Assembly (NCBI RefSeq): GCF_042646065.1
Contig: NZ_JBHRTA010000062.1
Location: forward strand, 186,001-250,000
Origin: Parapedobacter deserti
GTDB lineage: Bacteria; Bacteroidota; Bacteroidia; Sphingobacteriales; Sphingobacteriaceae
Length of the DNA stretch: 64,000 nt
Direction of reading: 5' to 3'
The notes under the pieces are model-generated. The model did not search any database, was not told the origin of the DNA, and was given only the letters and a program-made list of their open reading frames with translations. Within the stretch, counting starts at the first letter, position 1. Every line of letters begins with the position of its first letter. The translations under genes and the position numbers were made by a program. This document shows positions 59,396 through 64,000 of this stretch, piece after piece.

Positions 59396-61336
59396 CTATT
59401 TTACGACTATGGTTCCCAATTTTTCAGCAATCAATTTCGACACATCTTTCAGCTTTTGATAGTTAGCCAACAGTACCTCCACGTTGGTTGCGTCAGCTTC
59501 CACCTTTAGCGCCTCCCTGGTCTGATAAATTTGTTGCTCCACTTTGCGCTTTTTGATGCGGTAAATGGCGCCGTACACCAGATCTTCCAGACGCTCAGAC
59601 TCGTGCGAAACGTATATCTTGCGTTTCTCATCATTCCAGTTTGGGCTAAGGCTGTACTTGGTAGATAGCAGATCAATTGCTAAATCCGCAACCTTGCGAT
59701 CTGGATGCGCTACAAACACCCGTTGCTCCGGGAGCTCCTGCCGGTCCAGGTATCGTTTATAAATATCGATGATCGTAAGACACACGGGGTCATCAAAAAC
59801 AACATCAGACAGGCTGCTCAGCAGCAGCGGTGCTATAGGGATTTCACTGTCCACCTCCCAAGCGGCGGGCATGGCACCATAATGGAGCAGAATGCGCACG
59901 ATCTCACGTTCATGAAGCACATCCGAAGAGACGGCCTCCTCCTCACTGTCCGTCCGCGCCGCTTCGGAAAAAGCCTGTGGTGTGTCCGGTTGCGGCGGCA
60001 TGGATTCGGCTTTACGTTCGACCCGACGAGATTGCCCAATGCGGATCTTATTGAGTTCAGCAATAAGTATTCGCTCCTCGATGTCAAGCAGCACACTGCA
60101 TTCCCGGACAAAAACAGACGCCTTGATGGCGTCAGGGATCAGGGCAATACTTTCTACGATGTCGTGAATGACGCCCGCGCGCTTAACGGGATCATGGGCG
60201 GCATTGCGAAGCAACACATGTGTCTTATAGAAAATGAAATCTTGCTGATGCTCAGCGACATATTGCTTGAACGCCGTGGAACCAAACCGCTGTACGTAAG
60301 AGTCGGGATCATTGCCATCAGGGAACAGCAACACTTTGACATTGAGCCCTTCTGCCAGTAGCATATCCGTACCTCGCAACGACGCTTTGATCCCCGCTTC
60401 ATCCCCGTCATACAAGATGGTCACATTTTTCGTGTACCGCGAAATCAGCCGTATTTGCCCAGCCGTAAGCGAAGTACCGGATGAGGAAACGACGTTTTCA
60501 ACGCCCGCCTGATGCATGGAAAGCACATCGGCGTAGCCCTCCACCAAATAACAATTGTCGGCATCGAGGATCGCTTTCTTCGCAAAAAAGAGGCCGTATA
60601 AGACATCCGACTTGTGGTAGATCTCACTCTCGGGTGAATTGACGTATTTGGCAGCTTTTTTTTCAGTTTTCAGCGTGCGGCCGCCAAAACCCAGTATCTT
60701 ACCCGTCAGGTTGTGAATCGGAAACATAACACGGCCGCGGAAACGGTCGTATATGCCTCCGTCATCCTTCCGGATAGTAAGCCCTGTGGCTTCGAGAAAT
60801 TCATCCTTATACCCTTCTTTCTTTGCCCGTTCATGAAGTGCTGTCCATGCTTCGGGCGAATAGCCGAGTTCGAACTTCCGGATGACATCTTCACGATAGC
60901 CCCGCTCTTTAAAATAGTTTAGGCCGACGGTACGCCCTTCTTCGGTATCCCACAGGGTTTCTTTAAAAAACTTGCCCGCCCAGTTGGTGACAATAAATAA
61001 GCTTTCCCTCTTATCTTGCGCTGCTAGCTGTTCAGGGGTCCGTTCCGTCTCCTCGATCTCGATGTGGTATTTTTGTGCAAGGTACTTAAGCGCTTCGGGA
61101 TAGGAGTACTTTTCGTGCTCCATCACAAATCGCACGGAGTCTCCTCCGGCTCCGCAGCCGAAACACTTATAAATCCCTTTGCTCACCGAAATATTGAATG
61201 ACGGGGTCTTTTCGTTGTGGAACGGGCAAAGCCCAATGAGCGAGGTGCCGCGCTTTTTGAGATCCACAAAATCCCCCACCACTTCCTCAATACGGGCTAT
61301 ATCCAGTATTTTATCGACTATCTCTTGCTTAATCAC
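59396..61336 (-). CDS. dnaG: DNA primase
   Basis: Primase of 646 residues that makes RNA primers for replication. The N-terminal zinc-binding domain has the CHC2 motif LCPFHNEKTPSFNISVSKG, YKCFGCGAGGDSV. The TOPRIM catalytic core has the Glu in NCYLVEGYADVLSMHQAG and Asp-x-Asp in TILYDGDEAGIKASLRGTD, with the FRGRVMFPIHNLTGKILGFG binding region. The C-terminal third (about 430-646) is the DnaB-binding domain with an acidic linker. It starts at a GTG at 61336, with the Met-Ile-Lys of MIKQEIVDKILDIARIEEVV. Confidence 0.97.
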   Translation of the reverse strand: MIKQEIVDKILDIARIEEVVGDFVDLKKRGTSLIGLCPFHNEKTPSFNISVSKGIYKCFGCGAGGDSVRFVMEHEKYSYPEALKYLAQKYHIEIEETERTPEQLAAQDKRESLFIVTNWAGKFFKETLWDTEEGRTVGLNYFKERGYREDVIRKFELGYSPEAWTALHERAKKEGYKDEFLEATGLTIRKDDGGIYDRFRGRVMFPIHNLTGKILGFGGRTLKTEKKAAKYVNSPESEIYHKSDVLYGLFFAKKAILDADNCYLVEGYADVLSMHQAGVENVVSSSGTSLTAGQIRLISRYTKNVTILYDGDEAGIKASLRGTDMLLAEGLNVKVLLFPDGNDPDSYVQRFGSTAFKQYVAEHQQDFIFYKTHVLLRNAAHDPVKRAGVIHDIVESIALIPDAIKASVFVRECSVLLDIEERILIAELNKIRIGQSRRVERKAESMPPQPDTPQAFSEAARTDSEEEAVSSDVLHEREIVRILLHYGAMPAAWEVDSEIPIAPLLLSSLSDVVFDDPVCLTIIDIYKRYLDRQELPEQRVFVAHPDRKVADLAIDLLSTKYSLSPNWNDEKRKIYVSHESERLEDLVYGAIYRIKKRKVEQQIYQTREALKVEADATNVEVLLANYQKLKDVSKLIAEKLGTIVVK

Positions 61337-61386
61337 ACCTGCTTCTGTTTGGCAAGGTAAAATTAAAGATTAACGCGACTTTTTAC

Positions 61387-61394
61387 TACTTTTG
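61387..61394 (+). promoter_or_regulatory. Bacteroidota -7 element upstream of ugd
   Basis: TACTTTTG, an exact TAnnTTTG match, in the gap between divergent dnaG and ugd. Predicted transcription start near 61401, leaving about 145 nt of leader before the ugd ATG, within which a 37-codon ORF sits. Confidence 0.45.
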
Positions 61395-61410
61395 CGCAGA
61401 AATTTCGTTC

Positions 61411-61524
61411 ATGAACAAGAATACCTACGTCTGGAATGAAATGCGCATGAGTTGGTGGATGTTTAACACATGCTTTATTGCCTATAAAACAACAATGCAA
61501 ACGGCATTCATAAAAACAAACTAA
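61411..61524 (+). CDS. 37-codon leader ORF candidate upstream of ugd
   Basis: A short ORF of 37 codons, beginning MNKNTYVWNEMRMSWWMFNT and ending with three Lys/Thr/Asn-type codons, starts about 10 nt after the predicted transcription start and ends 22 bp before the ugd ATG. It is rich in Trp, Met and Phe. It has no homologue that I recognise. It might be a leader peptide, a small protein or chance; no ribosome-binding site stands out. Confidence 0.3.
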   Translation: MNKNTYVWNEMRMSWWMFNTCFIAYKTTMQTAFIKTN

Positions 61525-61545
61525 AAACTAAATAAATAATTTGGA

Positions 61546-62925
61546 ATGAACATCTCAAAAATCTGTTGCATCGGTGCCGGATATGTGGGAGGCCCCACCA
61601 TGTCCGTCATCGCCCAGAAATGCCCAGGCATCACTGTCACCATCGTCGACATCAATGAGCAGCGCATCGCCGCTTGGAACAATGCAGACCTTTCGAAGCT
61701 GCCTGTGTACGAGCCCGGCCTTGCTGAGGTAGTCGCCGAGGCGCGGGGGCGCAACCTGTTTTTCTCCACCGACGTTGATACCGCGATCGCCGAGGCGGAC
61801 ATGGTATTCATTTCCGTGAACACCCCTACCAAGACCTACGGCAAAGGCAAGGGGATGGCCGCCGACCTAAAATACATCGAGCTTTGCGCCAGGCAGATCG
61901 CCGCGGCATCCACCTCGGACAAGATCATCGTGGAGAAGTCCACGCTGCCCGTCCGTACGGCCGAGGCCCTTCAAAGCATCCTGCACAACACCGGCAACGG
62001 CGTGAACTTTCATATCCTCTCCAACCCCGAATTCCTCGCCGAGGGAACCGCGATACAAGATTTGCACCATCCAGACCGCGTACTCATCGGTGGCGAAAAC
62101 GGCGAAGCCGTGCAGGCGCTGGTGGATGTCTACGCCTCCTGGGTGCCTCGGGAACGCATACTGACCACCAACCTCTGGTCGTCAGAGCTGTCCAAACTGA
62201 CGGCAAATGCCTTCCTCGCCCAGCGCGTTTCCTCCATCAATGCCATCTCGGAACTGTGTGAGCGCACGGGGGCGAACGTCGATGAAGTGGCCCGCGCCAT
62301 CGGCACCGACAGCCGCATTGGCCCGAAGTTCCTCAAAGCCTCTGTCGGCTTTGGCGGCTCATGCTTCCAGAAAGATATCCTTAACCTCGTCTACATCGCC
62401 CGCACCTACGGACTCCATGAGGTGGCCGACTACTGGGAACAGGTCATTATCATGAACGACCACCAGAAGCGCCGCTTTGCGGACAATATCGTGCAGACCA
62501 TGTACAACACCGTGTCGGGCAAGAAAATCACGTTCCTGGGCTGGGCTTTCAAGAAGGACACCAACGACACCCGCGAGTCTGCGGCCATCCACGTGGCCGA
62601 TGCACTGCTCAGCGAAGAGGCTAACGTGGTGGTATATGACCCCAAGGTAACCGCACAACAGGTCTATGCCGACCTCGACTACCTGTGCTCACGAAGCCCT
62701 GAGGAAAACCGCAGGCTGGTGACCGTGGTGAACGATCCCTATGATGCTATGGAAAGTGCCCATGCCGTCGCCGTGCTCACTGAATGGGACGAGTTCAAAA
62801 CTTACAACTGGCATCGCATTAAGGACAGCATGATGAAACCGGCGTTCATCTTCGACGGAAGGAAACTCCTACCCGACAATAAGCTAGGTCAGATCGGATT
62901 CCAATACTATGCCATTGGCGAGTAA
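61546..62925 (+). CDS. ugd: UDP-glucose/nucleotide-sugar 6-dehydrogenase
   Basis: NAD-dependent enzyme of 459 residues that oxidises UDP-glucose to UDP-glucuronate for capsule or polysaccharide synthesis. The Rossmann motif GAGYVGGPT lies at about residues 8-16, the catalytic Cys in GFGGSCFQKDILNLVYIART and the Lys in ELSKLTANAFLAQRVSSINA, with the C-terminal UDP-binding domain FLGWAFKKDTNDTRESAAIH. The length suits UGDH of the animal type. Codon use looks more C/G-ending than its neighbours (many gcc, atc, ctc), which could mean high expression or transfer. No other polysaccharide gene is seen in the window. Confidence 0.95.
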   Translation: MNISKICCIGAGYVGGPTMSVIAQKCPGITVTIVDINEQRIAAWNNADLSKLPVYEPGLAEVVAEARGRNLFFSTDVDTAIAEADMVFISVNTPTKTYGKGKGMAADLKYIELCARQIAAASTSDKIIVEKSTLPVRTAEALQSILHNTGNGVNFHILSNPEFLAEGTAIQDLHHPDRVLIGGENGEAVQALVDVYASWVPRERILTTNLWSSELSKLTANAFLAQRVSSINAISELCERTGANVDEVARAIGTDSRIGPKFLKASVGFGGSCFQKDILNLVYIARTYGLHEVADYWEQVIIMNDHQKRRFADNIVQTMYNTVSGKKITFLGWAFKKDTNDTRESAAIHVADALLSEEANVVVYDPKVTAQQVYADLDYLCSRSPEENRRLVTVVNDPYDAMESAHAVAVLTEWDEFKTYNWHRIKDSMMKPAFIFDGRKLLPDNKLGQIGFQYYAIGE

Positions 62926-62935
62926 TCGGTAATTT

Positions 62936-64000
62936 TTAGTCTGCGGTTTCAGCGACGGCCAAAAGCGCTTCGGGCCGCCCGATGATTTTATATTGACCTT
63001 CACCGGCGAGGATACTATAATATTCGTTGTGGGTGGTTCCAAGCAATGCTATGGCGCGCTGTAGCTGATGATCATGCTTAAACGAGAAGCTTATCCGCCC
63101 CTTTCTATGGTAGTAACGGGATGCTATTTCGGAGCCAAGCACTTCTTTAAGCTCTTTTTGATGGTTGATCAGGTCCTGCTGCTTGCTATGGGATACTTTT
63201 TGTGCCAACGTACGCAATTCCAGAAGGACTTCATCCGGATTCTTTTCTTCTTCAGCCAATTCTACTAATTGCCGAAGCACCTCCGCCGTCCTGGACGAAT
63301 AATGGTAGTTCTTCCCCTCTAAAAACCGGATGAAATCAGCATACTGCATATCGTCGATCTCAAAATTGGATGCGTCAGGTATTCGGGCGTGCTCCCGCTT
63401 AAAATTCGTTGCATAATCGAATACCAAATACTTGCTCAATAGGTCTTTGGTTATTGCGTGATACGGCGGTTTTTCCACGGCAATATCCGGAAATATACCG
63501 CTGCCATCGTACACAACCCTTCCTTTCTTTGTGCTGAATGCGTTGATTAAGGAATCCGGCAACCGGGTAAACTCGCCGCTGCTATCCCTGTGGACAAAGT
63601 CCAGCGACTGTATGCACCTGCCAGAGGGCGTGTAATATTTGGCAACGGTAACCTTCACCATGTTATGATAAGGAAGGTTAAACGTCTGTTGCACAAGCCC
63701 CTTTCCAAAACTCCGTTCGCCGATAACTACGGCCCTATCTAAATCTTGCAATGCGCCGGCTACAATTTCGGCAGCGGATGCAGAATGTCGGTTGATAAGC
63801 ACGACAAGCGGGATGTCTAGCGCAATCGGTTTGGCCGTTGTCCGGAAGCTGTGGGTCTTGGTTACATTTTTGCCTTTTTGGCTGACCACGAGCTCGCCTT
63901 CAGGCACAAACAGGTTGACGATTTTAACAGCTTCCTGTACAATTCCGCCACCATTGTTTCGCAGATCCAAAATCAAACCCTTAAGTTCGGCCTCCTTCGC
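62936..64000 (-). CDS. S41 C-terminal processing protease, partial
   Basis: C-terminal part of an S41 (Ctp-type) serine protease; the frame continues past the right edge of the window. Visible are the substrate-binding LILDLRNNGGGIVQEAVKIV, the nucleophile Ser in VVLINRHSASAAEIVAGALQ and the Lys in VIGERSFGKGLVQQTFNLPY (Ser/Lys dyad), then a C-terminal helical part with a Lys/Glu-rich tail. The PDZ domain and N-terminus lie outside. Ctp proteases trim exported or outer-membrane proteins. The stop is 11 bp from the convergent ugd gene. Confidence 0.92.
   Translation of the reverse strand, partial: AKEAELKGLILDLRNNGGGIVQEAVKIVNLFVPEGELVVSQKGKNVTKTHSFRTTAKPIALDIPLVVLINRHSASAAEIVAGALQDLDRAVVIGERSFGKGLVQQTFNLPYHNMVKVTVAKYYTPSGRCIQSLDFVHRDSSGEFTRLPDSLINAFSTKKGRVVYDGSGIFPDIAVEKPPYHAITKDLLSKYLVFDYATNFKREHARIPDASNFEIDDMQYADFIRFLEGKNYHYSSRTAEVLRQLVELAEEEKNPDEVLLELRTLAQKVSHSKQQDLINHQKELKEVLGSEIASRYYHRKGRISFSFKHDHQLQRAIALLGTTHNEYYSILAGEGQYKIIGRPEALLAVAETAD

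Overview
The window is chromosomal DNA of a Bacteroidota member, most likely a Sphingobacteriaceae-type organism (Parapedobacter, Olivibacter, Pedobacter or Sphingobacterium relatives). The evidence is a fused LpxC-FabZ gene, a PorX type IX secretion regulator, DUF5686 and OMP_b-brl outer-membrane proteins, an ECF sigma factor with a one-TM partner, Bacteroidota promoters (TTG/TTTG, about 20 nt, TAnnTTTG) in front of many genes, and signal peptides that end just before a glutamine. Coding density is high. Only one gap exceeds 300 bp (30440-31214). I saw no insertion sequence, CRISPR array, rRNA or tRNA. The assignment to genus level is inference.

Layout. 1-4862: accessory block of an NmrA-type oxidoreductase, an AraC regulator, a decayed AraC fragment, a VOC protein, two SRPBCC proteins, a DoxX protein and a divergent DJ-1/AraC (GlxA-type) regulator. 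4874-11627: a small unknown protein, a secreted lectin-fold protein, rmuC, an arginase-fold protein with degraded metal ligands, an epimerase coupled to a serine-pathway fusion (phosphoserine phosphatase plus SerA remnant plus ACT), and 5-formyl-THF cyclo-ligase. 11711-17562: efp and the lipid A block (ABC ATPase, lpxA, lpxC-fabZ, lpxD, HD-domain hydrolase), all on the minus strand. 17727-25648: porX, tsaE, ECF sigma factor, its membrane partner, a beta-barrel protein, an orphan ABC ATPase and a DPP-IV-like peptidase. 25642-30439: TolC-like channel, LytTR response regulator, LytS-like kinase and a DUF4407 membrane protein whose promoter carries a textbook LytTR-type tandem site. 31215-36286: lipoprotein sugar dehydrogenase with a cytochrome c, aldo/keto reductase and an M3 oligopeptidase. 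36388-46236: ABC exporter, thioredoxin-like lipoprotein without its cysteines, truA, a pterin pair (PTPS-like and folE), DUF5686 protein, metK, fabD. 46365-52037: DUF481-type protein, M16 protease, Gly-rich outer-membrane barrel and a CBM9-like protein with a Tyr/Gly/Pro repeat. 52196-64000: rnhB, YfhO-family protein, TrkA/TrkH potassium uptake coupled to a glutaminyl cyclase, yraN, dnaG, a 37-codon leader ORF candidate, ugd and the C-terminal part of an S41 protease.

How it fits together. Much of the window serves the envelope: lipid A synthesis, secretion control (PorX), outer-membrane barrels, efflux and the glutaminyl cyclase that can cap exported proteins. The points I consider most worth checking are the LytTR site in front of DUF4407, the pseudo-arginase, the SerB-SerA-ACT fusion and an EF-P whose tip residue is Asn in place of Lys or Arg.
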